The position numbers were made by a program, and so were the translations under genes. A DNA stretch of 64,000 nt from Sulfurospirillum cavolei (GTDB taxonomy: Bacteria; Campylobacterota; Campylobacteria; Campylobacterales; Sulfurospirillaceae), in assembly GCF_001548055.1 (NCBI RefSeq), contig NZ_AP014724.1, forward strand, positions 620,001-684,000, read 5' to 3'. The notes beneath the pieces are model-generated. The model made no database searches and had not been told where the DNA came from. It worked only from the letters and a program-made list of their open reading frames with translations. Shown in pieces: positions 26,514 to 36,831 of the stretch; within the stretch, counting starts at the first letter, position 1, and every line of letters starts with the position of its first letter.

Positions 26514-28997
26514 ATGATCAAACTGTACATTCATTTTATTACGACGCATTTTAAAGTCGTTTTGCTTGCGTTAGCAATTTTAACGGGCATTTTCGGCTAT
26601 TATGCCCGCGATTTGAGCATCGACGCTTCGGCTGAAACGTTGCTCTTGGAAAACGATCAAGATTTAAAGTTAACGCGGGAAGTTCACGGGCGCTACATTA
26701 GTCCCGATTATCTCGTTATTTCGTTTAGCCCGAAAGCGTATTTGCTGGACGATACAACCCTTAAAACGATTCAAAGTCTTAAAAACGATTTGCTCAAAAT
26801 TGAAGGCGTTGAAAGTGTCACGTCGCTTCTTGACGTTCCCTTATTGCAAAGTCCGCCGCAAAAAGTTCAAGACGTCGTCTCCAACGTACGAACGATCGCT
26901 GCTTCCGACATCAATAAAAGTATGGTTCAAGAAGAGCTGACGACGAGCCCTTTGTATGCCGCCAATCTCGTAAGCCGCGATTTTAAAACAACGGCCGTGG
27001 TGGTCAATCTCAAAGACGACGCGCGGTATACGGAGCTTTTGGGTAAGCGTAACGAATGGTTGACGCTTTCGCAGGAACGTGCTTTAAATGCGGAGGAAAC
27101 CCGAGCGTTTGAGTCCGTAAAAGCCGAGTTTAAAGCCTACCGCGACAGTTCGCGCGAGTCGACGCACCAACTGATCGTTAACGTTCGAGAGACGCTCAAG
27201 CCCTATCAGCCGACGGGCGAGCTTTTTTTAGGCGGCGTCATGATGATCGCGGACGATATGATTCATTTCGTTAAAGACGATATCGCTATCTACGGCGGGG
27301 CTATCTTGGTCATTATGCTTTTGGTGCTTTGGGTCATCTTTAGGCAGATGCGCTTTGTCGTGCTTCCCATCGTCGTATCGTTTGTCGCTGTCGTCGTAAC
27401 GACGGGAATTAACGCGCTTTTGGGATTGGAAGTGACCGTCATCTCTTCCAATTACGTCGCGATGCAGCTGATTACCACGCTTTCGTTGGTTATTCACTTG
27501 ATTGTGTGTTACCGCGAAGAGTACGCGCTTTATCCAAACGCTTCGCAACAAGAATTGCTCGAAATTACGTTGGGTCGGATGAGCGTTCCTTCCGTATTCG
27601 TTATTTTAACGTCCGTTGCGGGATTCGGTTCGTTAATGACATGTGATATTTTACCGATCATTGATTTGGGAAATATGATGAATATCGGCGTGACCGTTTC
27701 GTTGATCGCCGCGTATCTGCTCTTTCCGGCGATGATGATGTTGCTCAAAAAAGAGCCTCCGGTATTGACTTTCGATCATCTCTTTACGCTCAACCAAACG
27801 TTCGCCCGCATTGTCGAGCATCACGGGAAAATCATTATTACTGTCGTGATCGGACTTTTTGTCTTTAGCGGATACGGCGTTACGCACCTTGTCGTAGAAA
27901 ATAGTTTTATCAACTATTTTAAAAAAGGTACCGAAATTTATAAAGGTATGGATAAAATCGACAATAATTTAGGCGGAACGACACCGCTTGAAGTGGTCGT
28001 CAAATTTCCGAAAACGGCAGAAGAGACGACGTCAAATTCGAGTGCTACAACGCCGATGGATAGTTTTGAAGCCGAATTTAACGCTATGGACGACAAAGCG
28101 CAGTATTGGTTTACCGCGCAGAAAATGGAGACGATTTTAAAAGTACACGACTATTTGCTCTCACTGCCCGAAGTCGGGCATGTTTCCTCTTTGGGGACAC
28201 TCTCTAAAGTCGGACGTATTTTAAAGGACGGAAAGGATTTTGACGGCGTAGAGTTGGCACTTTTGTACAATCAGCTTCCCGAAAAAGACAAACGATTGCT
28301 GATTTCGCCTTTTGTCAATATCGAACATAACGAAGCGCGCTTCGTGATCCGCGTCGTAGATTCCAATCCGAATTTGCATCGTAACGAACTTTTAGAGCGT
28401 ATTCAAACCGAGCTGCATACGAAAGTCGGTTTGGAGGTCGAGAATTATAAACTGGTCGGTATGATGGTGCTGTACAACAATATGCTTCAATCGCTTTTCA
28501 GCTCGCAAATTTCAACCTTAGGCTTTGCACTGCTCTCTTTGGGCGGTATGTTTTTATTTTTATTTCGCTCGTTTAAAATCGCGACGGTTGCGATGATCGT
28601 TAATATGGTTCCCGTAAGCGTTATTTTCGGCATTATGGGAATTTTCGATATTCCTTTGGATATGATGAGCATTACGATCGCCTCGATCGCCTTAGGTATT
28701 ACGGTGGACAATACCATTCATTACTATTACCGCTTTAGAGAAGAACTTGCGCGTGATGGCGATTATGTCGCTTCGATGCATCGTGCGCACGGTACGATAG
28801 CGTTCGGTATGTTTTACTACTCGTTGGCGACGATTATCGGGTTTTTGGTTTTGGTCACGTCTAACTTCATTCCGACGTTGATTTTCGGTCTTTTGACGGT
28901 GCTTGTTTTATTGGTTGCCATCGTCTCGGATTTACTTTTCTCGCCGTTTTTGGTTCTCTTTTTCAAACCGTTCGGCAAGCCTAAGCTCAAGAAGTAG
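26514..28997 (+). CDS. RND/MMPL-superfamily exporter
   Basis: The 827-residue protein has the layout of a single-gene RND permease: helix 1 (about 10-27), a large periplasmic loop, helices 2-6, a second periplasmic loop and helices 8-12. I chose ATG 26514 because the helix begins right after it; a TTG at 26463 would add 17 residues and overlap a TTACATGT copy. The family (COG1033, HpnN-like) exports lipids or hydrophobic compounds. No adaptor or outer membrane gene is adjacent. Substrate unknown. Confidence 0.8.
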   Translation: MIKLYIHFITTHFKVVLLALAILTGIFGYYARDLSIDASAETLLLENDQDLKLTREVHGRYISPDYLVISFSPKAYLLDDTTLKTIQSLKNDLLKIEGVESVTSLLDVPLLQSPPQKVQDVVSNVRTIAASDINKSMVQEELTTSPLYAANLVSRDFKTTAVVVNLKDDARYTELLGKRNEWLTLSQERALNAEETRAFESVKAEFKAYRDSSRESTHQLIVNVRETLKPYQPTGELFLGGVMMIADDMIHFVKDDIAIYGGAILVIMLLVLWVIFRQMRFVVLPIVVSFVAVVVTTGINALLGLEVTVISSNYVAMQLITTLSLVIHLIVCYREEYALYPNASQQELLEITLGRMSVPSVFVILTSVAGFGSLMTCDILPIIDLGNMMNIGVTVSLIAAYLLFPAMMMLLKKEPPVLTFDHLFTLNQTFARIVEHHGKIIITVVIGLFVFSGYGVTHLVVENSFINYFKKGTEIYKGMDKIDNNLGGTTPLEVVVKFPKTAEETTSNSSATTPMDSFEAEFNAMDDKAQYWFTAQKMETILKVHDYLLSLPEVGHVSSLGTLSKVGRILKDGKDFDGVELALLYNQLPEKDKRLLISPFVNIEHNEARFVIRVVDSNPNLHRNELLERIQTELHTKVGLEVENYKLVGMMVLYNNMLQSLFSSQISTLGFALLSLGGMFLFLFRSFKIATVAMIVNMVPVSVIFGIMGIFDIPLDMMSITIASIALGITVDNTIHYYYRFREELARDGDYVASMHRAHGTIAFGMFYYSLATIIGFLVLVTSNFIPTLIFGLLTVLVLLVAIVSDLLFSPFLVLFFKPFGKPKLKK

Positions 28998-29015
28998 CTT
29001 ACGCATTTTTGAGAA

Positions 29016-29052
29016 CACTTTGCCTCAACATCATGACATGTAAGGCAAAGTG
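29016..29052. terminator. Bidirectional terminator between exporter and TonB receptor
   Basis: CACTTTGCCT (29016-29025) pairs with AGGCAAAGTG (29043-29052), a perfect 10-bp stem lying between convergent genes. The loop and 3' arm hold one reverse copy of CTTACATGT. Confidence 0.7.
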
Positions 29053-29060
29053 AACGCGTT

Positions 29061-31313
29061 TTAGAATTTAAGCGTAACGCTTACGTAAGCACCGAAAGGC
29101 GCACCTGTTAAGTAAGAAGTGGTTACACCGTCGGCAGAAAGAGCATTGTCCGGGGTAATAATGGACGCAATGTATTCTCTGTCCAAAAGATTGACCAGAT
29201 TTAACTGTACGTTACCCTCTTTAAACCCTTGTATTTTAGGTAATTTGTAATCGACGTTGAAATCGACCGTCGTAAAAGAGGGAATCTCTTCCGTATGATC
29301 GACCGTTCCGTATCTGCTTGCCGTGTAGCGAACGATCGGCGTAAATTTCCAACTTCCGATTTTATACGTCATTGAACCTTTAAGTCCGTGCATCGGAGCG
29401 TCGGGAACTTGATTGTTTTTAATAGACGTCGTAGCGGTTGCCGTTGTTTGGAACTCGTCGGTATAGTAGTAACGATTGTAAAACGCACTTGCCAAGAAGT
29501 CGAAATGTTCGCTCAATGCACCGCTAATCGCAAACTCGGCACCGTAGCTGGCAGCATCGATGCTATTGGTCGGGTATTTGACGCCGTATTGCGTGTCGTA
29601 AACGGTGGCTTGTTTACCGGAAACTTTGGTATAAAAAAGATTCGGTGCCAAGACGATGTCGCCTACTTTATACTTAAGCCCGATGTCGAAGTTATCCGAG
29701 ATCTCTAACTCTTGTTTATCCCATAATTGTTGAAGCGTAACGTGTTTCCCGACATACGTCGCGCGTCCGGAGATATACGAAGGGAAGAGGTTTACGTCGT
29801 ATCCGTAGCTTCTGCCGTAATCAAAATAGATTTCGGTATTGGGTGTGAGTTTATAGCCTAAATACGCACTCGGTAGCCATTCGGTAAAATTTTTTGAAGC
29901 AACGCTCGACCACGGATCAAGCGGAATTTGTCCTAAAGCGGTATCGTAATCGGAGCTGATCGTCGAACCGGTTGCATTGGCACTATGGCTGTTGATTTTT
30001 GCCAAGGTGAAGTCAAGGTAACGCAACCCGAAAGCGTAACTAAAGTCGTTAATATCGCCGCTTAGTTGTACAAACGGTGAGCTAAATTCGTGAGAAGACT
30101 CTTCAGCTAGCATTCCCCAGCCGTTGTATTTGAGTGCTCCCGTTGATGTTACGCCGTAGACTCTACGACTCGTCGGCGGTCCTGGTAAGTCTTGTTTCCC
30201 GTACCAGTAACCGATTTTCATCGCCATCTCTTCGATAATCGGTATTTCGTACGCTAAAACCGCTCCGTAACGTTCGTGATCGATCAGCCATTGCGTAACG
30301 GGTGAGGTTGTAGGGCTTGTCGGAGTATTGGTAAACCAATATTCGCCTTTATCTTTTGAATAATACGGTTTGAAGCTTAAAACAGAGTCGTTGGCAAAGC
30401 GGTATTCGAAGTTGGCGGTTACGACATCATCGGTGAAAGATTGTCGGTTCCAATCGTAATAGTTCGCATTTTTCGTTGTCGGATATGCGGTATTCCAATC
30501 TTTTTTAGAGTACATGTCAAGATTTTTTGCTTCAGCGTAAGAAAGACTATAGTAGTTATGGTGATCGTCTTCGCTATGAACGAAAAAGAGCTCGCTTTTG
30601 AAATTGTCGTTCGGCGTATAGGTCATACCCAACATAACATTGGTTCGATCCAGATCGCCTTCGCCTTTCCATTTGTCGCCCGTGGTTTTAGAAACCGATC
30701 CAAAAGCCGATACGTCACCCATTTGACCCGTATCGAAACGTAAGAAGGTGCGTAAAGCGTTATCCGAACCCACCGTTTGGGAGACCGTCGTTTCCATCTC
30801 TTTTTTCGGTCGCTCGACGATCATATCGACTTTTCCGATGAGGTTTGAAAAACCAAGACTTTTATCGGCGGGCATGTAGCCTTTGTACAAATCGATCCAT
30901 GCGATATTTTCCAGATCGAACATCGTTTTCCCGCCGCCAGGATTTCCGCTGATCGGAAGCGATTCTAACATGTAAACGCCGCCGGGACCCGATTGGCTTT
31001 TACCGCGGATACGTAAAGGATCATGGAACGATGTCTCGTTCGATCCGAAGACTTCTGCCGGTTGATAATCGACCGAGGGCGACATTCCGACGACTTTAAG
31101 TGCGGACATACCGATCGGTCCGCTGTAAAGCTCGATGGCGTCTTTATTGTAACCCTGAGAATTGATGTTCTCTTTACTCTGCGTTTCAAATGCCGTAGCA
31201 CTTCCCGTTTTTCCCGTCGCGACGACTTCTCCTAGCGTGTACGAATCTTCTCCGTGAAGTGTACATGCGGCGACAAGACTTAGCACGAATGCTGCTTGTA
31301 CCTGTTTTTTCAT
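29061..31313 (-). CDS. TonB-dependent outer membrane receptor
   Basis: The 750-residue protein has a signal peptide (cleavage near residue 21), a plug domain (about 45-170, with RIRGKSQSGPGGVYMLESLPI) and a beta-barrel ending in a terminal Phe (GAYVSVTLKF). It imports a siderophore, metal complex or other ligand using TonB energy. A TonB box is not obvious. No transport partner is adjacent. The substrate cannot be told from sequence; a Fur box was not found in the upstream region. Confidence 0.88.
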   Translation of the reverse strand: MKKQVQAAFVLSLVAACTLHGEDSYTLGEVVATGKTGSATAFETQSKENINSQGYNKDAIELYSGPIGMSALKVVGMSPSVDYQPAEVFGSNETSFHDPLRIRGKSQSGPGGVYMLESLPISGNPGGGKTMFDLENIAWIDLYKGYMPADKSLGFSNLIGKVDMIVERPKKEMETTVSQTVGSDNALRTFLRFDTGQMGDVSAFGSVSKTTGDKWKGEGDLDRTNVMLGMTYTPNDNFKSELFFVHSEDDHHNYYSLSYAEAKNLDMYSKKDWNTAYPTTKNANYYDWNRQSFTDDVVTANFEYRFANDSVLSFKPYYSKDKGEYWFTNTPTSPTTSPVTQWLIDHERYGAVLAYEIPIIEEMAMKIGYWYGKQDLPGPPTSRRVYGVTSTGALKYNGWGMLAEESSHEFSSPFVQLSGDINDFSYAFGLRYLDFTLAKINSHSANATGSTISSDYDTALGQIPLDPWSSVASKNFTEWLPSAYLGYKLTPNTEIYFDYGRSYGYDVNLFPSYISGRATYVGKHVTLQQLWDKQELEISDNFDIGLKYKVGDIVLAPNLFYTKVSGKQATVYDTQYGVKYPTNSIDAASYGAEFAISGALSEHFDFLASAFYNRYYYTDEFQTTATATTSIKNNQVPDAPMHGLKGSMTYKIGSWKFTPIVRYTASRYGTVDHTEEIPSFTTVDFNVDYKLPKIQGFKEGNVQLNLVNLLDREYIASIITPDNALSADGVTTSYLTGAPFGAYVSVTLKF

Positions 31314-31662
31314 TACACAGAACCCCCAATTTATGTATTTTTATATATAACGCATAACAATCGAATTATGGTTGATCGCCTCTTTTGATCTTACGCACGT
31401 CAAGGGTGAATATTTAAAAGTCAATACCCGAGACACTCAGAAAAGAAGGTTTATTTTAATCTATATTAATAATAATATAACGATATGGTAAAGTTCCTTT
31501 CGTTAAGATGTCCTTAAACCTGTAAACGTACATACGATCAATGCCTGATAATGCAAGAAAGATTCCGTGCCTGATAGATGCGGTAAAATCGCTTCGTAAA
31601 CAATGCATTAACATTTCAATGGCTATAATTACGTAAATTGAATTCGTGTATGGGATGTGCCG
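31314..31662. other. Divergent regulatory region, TonB receptor / TolC exporter
   Basis: This 349-bp AT-rich gap separates two divergent genes and holds no supported gene. A TATAAT at about 31624-31629 (GGCTATAATTACG) is a good -10 for the tolC-macAB operon. An AT-rich run (ATTAATAATAATATAA, near 31466) could bind a regulator, but I cannot name one. On the minus strand an AT-rich stretch near 31330-31350 is a possible receptor promoter. Confidence 0.5.
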
Positions 31663-33018
31663 ATGCGTTTATATGGATGGGGATTCATACTTGTCGTAAG
31701 CTTAGCGTATGCAAGCGATAACGATCCTTTTGAAACTCACAAATTACTTCCGCCTTCTTCCGTGCTTTCGTGTGAAAATGTCGATACCAAGCGGACGTTA
31801 TCCCTTGAAGACGTCGTCAATCTAGCGTTGTGTCGCAATCCGCAAACGCAAATTGCATGGCAGTCGCTTTTGTACCAAGCGGCACTTGTCGGACAAGCCA
31901 AAGCCTCGTTTTTACCGACGATCGATGCGACGGGTTCGAGTGCTCAAACCGAAAGTTCCGAAAAATACTCTTCGGGTCGCGTGGATAAAGCGGCGTTGGA
32001 ACTTTCGTATTTACTGTACGACTTTGGAAAACGCGATGCTAACGAGCAAAGCGCAAGGCAGCTTTTAAATGCCACCGCCGCCTCAAACGACGGTACCGTT
32101 CAGGCGGTTTTTTTAGAAGCGTTGCAGGCCTATTATTCGCTTTTTGGCTCTAAAGCTTCTTTGGACGCGGCCGTTGAAGCGGAACGTTATGCCAAAGAGA
32201 GTTTGAGTGCCTCCGAAGTTCGACTTCGCGTCGGAACGGCAACCCAAGCGGATATGTTGCAGGCAAAAACGGCGTATTCGCAAGCGGTATTGACGCGCAT
32301 TAAAGCCGAAGGTAACCTTCGAAGCGCTCAGGGAACATTGGCATCGGTTTTAGGGTTCGCTCCCGATACGAGCGTCGCGTTGTTTGAACCCTCTATGAAT
32401 CCTCCGACGCACGATTTTGAGAAAAACGTCCATGCTATGATGGACGAAGCACAAATAAAACACCCCGATCTTTTAGCCGCCGAGGCAACGATTAAAGCCA
32501 AGGAAGCCGACGTTAAAGCCGCTAAAGCCGACGGGAAGCCTTATTTTTCACTCAGCTCTTCGATCGGACGTACCGATTCAAAAATCAGCGATCAAGATTC
32601 ACGCGTATCGACGATCGGTTTGTACGTTACGATTCCTATTTTTACGGGATACGCTACCAAATATAAAGTCCAAGCCGCGAAAGAGCAATTGCTTTTGAGT
32701 AAAGCGCAATACGAAAAAACACGCCAAGACGTTGCTTTGAACGTTTATCAAACGTATCAAACGCTTGTAAGCGAGACGCAAACGATTCAAGCAAGTCAAG
32801 ATACGCTCATCAGTGCCGAAGCCTCGCACAACGTCGCGTTAGGGCGTTACAAAGCGGGCGTGGGCTCTATTTTGGATCTTTTGAGTGCTCAAAGTGCGCT
32901 TGCCAACGCCAAGCAAGAGTACATTCAGGCTTTGTACAATTGGTATATCGAAAAAGCAACGCTTGCCAAAGCGATCGGCGTCTTAAATTTGTCAGCGATT
33001 AAAGGAGAAAACGAATGA
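31663..33018 (+). CDS. TolC-like outer membrane efflux channel
   Basis: The protein begins MRLYGWGFILVVSLAYASDND, a signal peptide; I chose ATG 31663 over the GTG two codons earlier. The 451-residue mature region shows two OEP repeats with long coiled-coil helices rich in Ala, Glu and Lys, and the typical RYKAGVGSILDLLSAQSALANA motif near the C-terminus. It overlaps the adaptor gene by 4 nt and forms a tolC-macA-macB operon, a complete tripartite exporter. Confidence 0.9.
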   Translation: MRLYGWGFILVVSLAYASDNDPFETHKLLPPSSVLSCENVDTKRTLSLEDVVNLALCRNPQTQIAWQSLLYQAALVGQAKASFLPTIDATGSSAQTESSEKYSSGRVDKAALELSYLLYDFGKRDANEQSARQLLNATAASNDGTVQAVFLEALQAYYSLFGSKASLDAAVEAERYAKESLSASEVRLRVGTATQADMLQAKTAYSQAVLTRIKAEGNLRSAQGTLASVLGFAPDTSVALFEPSMNPPTHDFEKNVHAMMDEAQIKHPDLLAAEATIKAKEADVKAAKADGKPYFSLSSSIGRTDSKISDQDSRVSTIGLYVTIPIFTGYATKYKVQAAKEQLLLSKAQYEKTRQDVALNVYQTYQTLVSETQTIQASQDTLISAEASHNVALGRYKAGVGSILDLLSAQSALANAKQEYIQALYNWYIEKATLAKAIGVLNLSAIKGENE

Positions 33019-34205
33019 AAAAATACCTCTGGAACCGATGGACGTTTTTTCTCCTTCTCATCGGAGTAACGATCGGTGCTTACATGTGGTGGCAACGCTT
33101 TCACGATATTCCCGTAGAAGCGAAATACAAGTTTCAAACGATTACGCAAGGCGATTTAACGCAAACGGTCTCTGCCAACGGCACGCTTAACCCTTTGGTT
33201 CTCGTTACGGTAGGATCGCAAGTCTCGGGGAAAATCATTCGTTTATATGCCGATTTCAACGATCGCGTTAAAGAGGGACAAGTCCTTGCCGAATTGGATC
33301 CGGCACTGTTTGAGGCGCAATTGGCGCAAAGCGATGCGAATTTAAAAAGTGCACAAGCTTCCTTGGAACTTGCCGATGCCAACTTGAAACGCATGCGTGA
33401 ATTGTTTGCGCAGGCATATATCTCCAAACAAGAACTCGATGGCTCGATTCAAGCGCAAAAGGCCGCACGTGCCGCCGTGGATTTAGCCGCGGCACAACGC
33501 CAAAAAGATGCGACGAATTTGGCTTATACCGTGATCAAATCGCCGGTTTCGGGTGTTGTTATCGACCGTCAAATCGATGTCGGACAGACCGTCGCGGCAA
33601 GCTTACAAGCTCCGACGCTTTTTAAAATTGCCCAAGATTTAAGGCAAATGCAAATCGACTCCAGCTTTGCCGAAGCGGACATCGGACGGATTAAAGAAGG
33701 TCAAAGCGTCAATTTTTCGGTCGATGCTTTTCCCGATCGCATTTTTCAAGGTACGGTCAAGCAAGTACGCCTCAATGCGACGACAACCTCTAACGTCGTT
33801 ACCTACGATGTCGTCGTGACCGTTGAAAATCCCGAAGAAATTTTAGCACCCGGTATGACGGCATACGTCAACGTCGTATTGGCGCAACGTCAAAATGCTC
33901 TTTTGGTTCCCAATGCGGCGTTACGCTATAAGCCGACGAGCCTTAAACCCAAACCGATCGGCACGGATGCTAAAGGAACGGCTTTAACGCAACATAAAGA
34001 TAAAAAAGAGAAAAAGACTTCGACGGTGTACATGTTAGAAAACGGTTTACCGAAGCCTATCGAGGTTAAAGTCGGTATTACGGACAATCGTTTGAGCGAG
34101 ATTATTAGCGATGAGCTTCACGCAGGCGATCAAATTATCGTGGAAGAGGTCAAAGACGCTTCGGCGAAAAAGGTCGCAACACCGCCGATGGGAAGGCCGT
34201 TTTAA
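33015..34205 (+). CDS. macA: MacA-like periplasmic adaptor protein
   Basis: The 396-residue membrane fusion protein has an N-terminal membrane anchor (about 10-27), a lipoyl half-motif pair, a coiled-coil hairpin (about 90-165) and a beta-barrel region (VSGVVIDRQIDVGQTVAAS). The TVSANGTLNPLVLVTVGSQVSGKI stretch is typical of MacA. It links the TolC protein to the MacB-type ABC transporter encoded next. A Lys-rich insert (DKKEKKTST) lies near residue 335. The start overlaps tolC by 4 nt. Confidence 0.9.
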   Translation: MKKYLWNRWTFFLLLIGVTIGAYMWWQRFHDIPVEAKYKFQTITQGDLTQTVSANGTLNPLVLVTVGSQVSGKIIRLYADFNDRVKEGQVLAELDPALFEAQLAQSDANLKSAQASLELADANLKRMRELFAQAYISKQELDGSIQAQKAARAAVDLAAAQRQKDATNLAYTVIKSPVSGVVIDRQIDVGQTVAASLQAPTLFKIAQDLRQMQIDSSFAEADIGRIKEGQSVNFSVDAFPDRIFQGTVKQVRLNATTTSNVVTYDVVVTVENPEEILAPGMTAYVNVVLAQRQNALLVPNAALRYKPTSLKPKPIGTDAKGTALTQHKDKKEKKTSTVYMLENGLPKPIEVKVGITDNRLSEIISDELHAGDQIIVEEVKDASAKKVATPPMGRPF

Positions 34206-34915
34206 TGGCTGAAGTCATTCGTATCGAAGCGTTAACGAAAAATTATCATACCGATGCGGGCGAAGTTTGCGTGCTAAAAGGTGTCGATATTACGATTCAA
34301 AGCGGCGAATTTGTGGCGATTATGGGACCTTCCGGTTCGGGAAAATCGACGTTTATGAATATTTTGGGATGCTTGGATAAGGCAACGTCTGGAAACTATT
34401 TTCTTAACGAAACGGATACGACGACCTTGGATAAAGATGCACTTGCGTCGCTTCGCAATCATGTCATCGGTTTTGTGTTTCAAGGCTTTAACCTCTTAGC
34501 ACGTAAAAATTTGATCGATAACGTCGCTTTGCCTTTAGTGTATGCCGGTATTGGTGCTAAAGAGCGCAAAGTACGCGCGCTTGAAGTGCTCAAAAGCGTA
34601 GGGCTCGAAGCGTACGCGACCTATCTTCCCAATCAGATTTCAGGCGGTCAACAGCAACGCGTCGCCATTGCACGTGCACTGATCAATCGTCCGAAATTGA
34701 TTTTAGCGGATGAGCCGACGGGAAATCTGGATACGAAAACCAGTCAAGAGATTATGGATCTATTTTGCAAACTCAACGATCAAGAAAAAATTACGATCGT
34801 TTTGGTTACACACGAACCGGACATTGCCGCGTATTCCAAGCGTTTGGTCAATTTTGTCGACGGACGCATTCAACACGACGGATTGACCGAACATTTTCAA
34901 GCGAGTCTCGTATGA
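34205..34915 (+). CDS. macB: MacB-type ABC transporter ATP-binding protein
   Basis: The 236-residue ATPase has Walker [11 protein letters not shown]-loop FQGFNLL, signature SGGQQQR, Walker [13 protein letters not shown] and the H-loop (THEP). It belongs to the MacB/LolD family. Unlike E. coli MacB, where ATPase and permease are fused, the permease is a separate downstream gene overlapping by 4 nt. It powers export of antibiotics, peptides or lipoprotein-like substrates through MacA and TolC. Confidence 0.9.
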   Translation: MAEVIRIEALTKNYHTDAGEVCVLKGVDITIQSGEFVAIMGPSGSGKSTFMNILGCLDKATSGNYFLNETDTTTLDKDALASLRNHVIGFVFQGFNLLARKNLIDNVALPLVYAGIGAKERKVRALEVLKSVGLEAYATYLPNQISGGQQQRVAIARALINRPKLILADEPTGNLDTKTSQEIMDLFCKLNDQEKITIVLVTHEPDIAAYSKRLVNFVDGRIQHDGLTEHFQASLV

Positions 34916-36132
34916 TTTTTATGATGTTGCAAGAGGCATGGAGTGCGATGAGTGCTAACCGTTTACGGACGTTTTTGACGATGCTCGGTATGGTCATCGG
35001 CGTAGGGGCGGTTATTTTGATGTCTTCCATTGGAGCCGGAACGCAGGCAAAAGTCAAAGAGTCGATCGCGTCGATGGGAAGCAACTTGTTTATCGTTTTA
35101 GCGGGTTCGATGACATCCGGAGGCGTTCGTATCGGAAGCGGCGGGGTTCAAACCTTGAAGATGAACGACGCAAGCGCGATCGAAGAGCTCTCTAGCATTA
35201 AAGCCGCCGCTCCGGTCGTTCCGGGTACGGCGCAGCTGGTGTATCAGTCTTCCAACTGGAATACGCAAGTCTCCGGAACGACGCCGGCGTTTTTCGAGGT
35301 ACGAGACTGGCCGAGCGAAGAGGGAAGCGTTTTCTCCGACTCGGACGTTAGAAGTGCGACGCGTGTCGCGGTACTCGGTAAAACCGTTGCGACCAATCTG
35401 TTCGGTGACGAAAGTCCCGTCGGAAAAACGATTCGTATCAAAAACAGTCCGTATATCGTTTTGGGCGTGCTTGCCTCCAAAGGGCAGAGTTTGGACGGGC
35501 GCGACCAAGACGATACGGTCATGGTTCCGATTACGACGGCGCAAACCAAGTTATTCGGAAGTCAGTTTAAAGGCGTCGTGCGTTTTATTATGGTAGAAGC
35601 GGTTTCGGAGAGTGTGATGGATAAAGCCGAAGAGGAGATGCAAGTCTTGTTGCGCGAAAATCATAAATTGCGACCTAACGCCGAGGACGATTTTACGATT
35701 CGCAACTTGACCGCACTCGCCAATACCGCGGCGGAGACGACCAAAGCGATGTCGTTGATGTTGGCGGCGATCGCTTCGATTTCGTTGTTGGTCGGCGGTA
35801 TCGGCATTATGAACATTATGCTGGTTTCCGTGACGGAGCGAACGCGCGAGATCGGTATTCGTATCGCAATCGGTGCCAAACAACGCAATATTTTGCTTCA
35901 ATTTTTGCTTGAAGCCTTGATGATCTCTATTATCGGGTGTTTGATCGGCGTGTGCGTCGGAATCGGCGGAGCGTACGGGGTGGGTGCCTTTTTCCCTATC
36001 AGCGTCGTGATTACGCAAAGCTCGATCGTCATCTCCTTTTTGGTGGCAACGTGCGTGGGCGTCTTTTTCGGATTTTATCCCGCACGAAAAGCCGCCAATT
36101 TAGAGCCGATCGAGGCGTTGCGCTATCAATAG
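34912..36132 (+). CDS. MacB-type ABC transporter permease
   Basis: I chose ATG 34912, which overlaps the ATPase stop in ATGA; the open frame extends further upstream but lies inside the ATPase gene. The 406-residue protein has helix 1 (about 22-42), a large periplasmic MacB core domain (about 45-275) and three C-terminal helices with the conserved ERTREIGIRIAIGAKQRNI coupling loop. It completes the exporter. Substrate unknown. Confidence 0.9.
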   Translation: MIFMMLQEAWSAMSANRLRTFLTMLGMVIGVGAVILMSSIGAGTQAKVKESIASMGSNLFIVLAGSMTSGGVRIGSGGVQTLKMNDASAIEELSSIKAAAPVVPGTAQLVYQSSNWNTQVSGTTPAFFEVRDWPSEEGSVFSDSDVRSATRVAVLGKTVATNLFGDESPVGKTIRIKNSPYIVLGVLASKGQSLDGRDQDDTVMVPITTAQTKLFGSQFKGVVRFIMVEAVSESVMDKAEEEMQVLLRENHKLRPNAEDDFTIRNLTALANTAAETTKAMSLMLAAIASISLLVGGIGIMNIMLVSVTERTREIGIRIAIGAKQRNILLQFLLEALMISIIGCLIGVCVGIGGAYGVGAFFPISVVITQSSIVISFLVATCVGVFFGFYPARKAANLEPIEALRYQ

Positions 36133-36156
36133 CGGTTTGCAAATCTACAAAAATAT

Positions 36157-36786
36157 TTATCCTATCGTGAAAGCAACGAAATCTCGGTAAAGGTGCCAAA
36201 CGCTAAAAGCGATTAGCACCGCTCCGATGATTTTTTGCAAAGTATGCAGGTACGCAAAGAAGCGAGACTGCTTGGCATGAGCAAACAACACCGCAACGCT
36301 CATGTCCCACGCCAATAACATTGCCGTCATCCATACCGCGTAAAAAATCTTGACATGTAAAGACGTTTCGGGTTTGATAATCGTAAAAAGCAACGAGAAA
36401 TAAAAGAGAATATTTTTGGGATTGAGCAGTGCCGACAACACTCCTTGGACAAAAAGTTTGAAAGCTATTGTGACGTTGGGGCGCGTTTTACGATCGAGTG
36501 CGGGTGCGGGCGCGAACAGTAAGAGACATCCAAGATAGCCTAAAAAAATCGCACCGCCCGTTTCGACGAAGCGAAGCAGTGTCGGGTACGTGCTTAAAAA
36601 TTCGTGCCCGATATAGGCAAGTGCGATGTAAAACGCATTGCCGGAGGCAATCCCCAAGCAACTCCACCACGCTTTGCGATACCCGTGCGCTAAAGCGTGT
36701 TTGACGATGAGAAAAAAGTCTTGCCCCGGACTGAGAAGCGCTAAAAAGTAAAGAGAGGTCAGGGTGAAAAATTGCGGTTCGAACAT
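36157..36786 (-). CDS. LysE/RhtB-family amino acid exporter
   Basis: The 209-residue protein has about six hydrophobic helices and the family motif LLSPGQDFFLIVKHALAHGYRKAWWSCLGIASGN near the N-terminus. It exports an amino acid or derivative. It converges with the macB permease gene. The 5' region contains a TTTACATGTAAG site (36798-36809). Confidence 0.85.
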   Translation of the reverse strand: MFEPQFFTLTSLYFLALLSPGQDFFLIVKHALAHGYRKAWWSCLGIASGNAFYIALAYIGHEFLSTYPTLLRFVETGGAIFLGYLGCLLLFAPAPALDRKTRPNVTIAFKLFVQGVLSALLNPKNILFYFSLLFTIIKPETSLHVKIFYAVWMTAMLLAWDMSVAVLFAHAKQSRFFAYLHTLQKIIGAVLIAFSVWHLYRDFVAFTIG

Positions 36787-36831
36787 AAGGTTCCTTTTTT
36801 ACATGTAAGTATAAAAAAAACCCGTCAAATA

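Noticed and set aside
31314-31662. Fur box or cobalamin riboswitch ahead of the TonB receptor
   Set aside because: Only AT-rich runs are present; no GATAATGATAATC-like palindrome or riboswitch core could be read.
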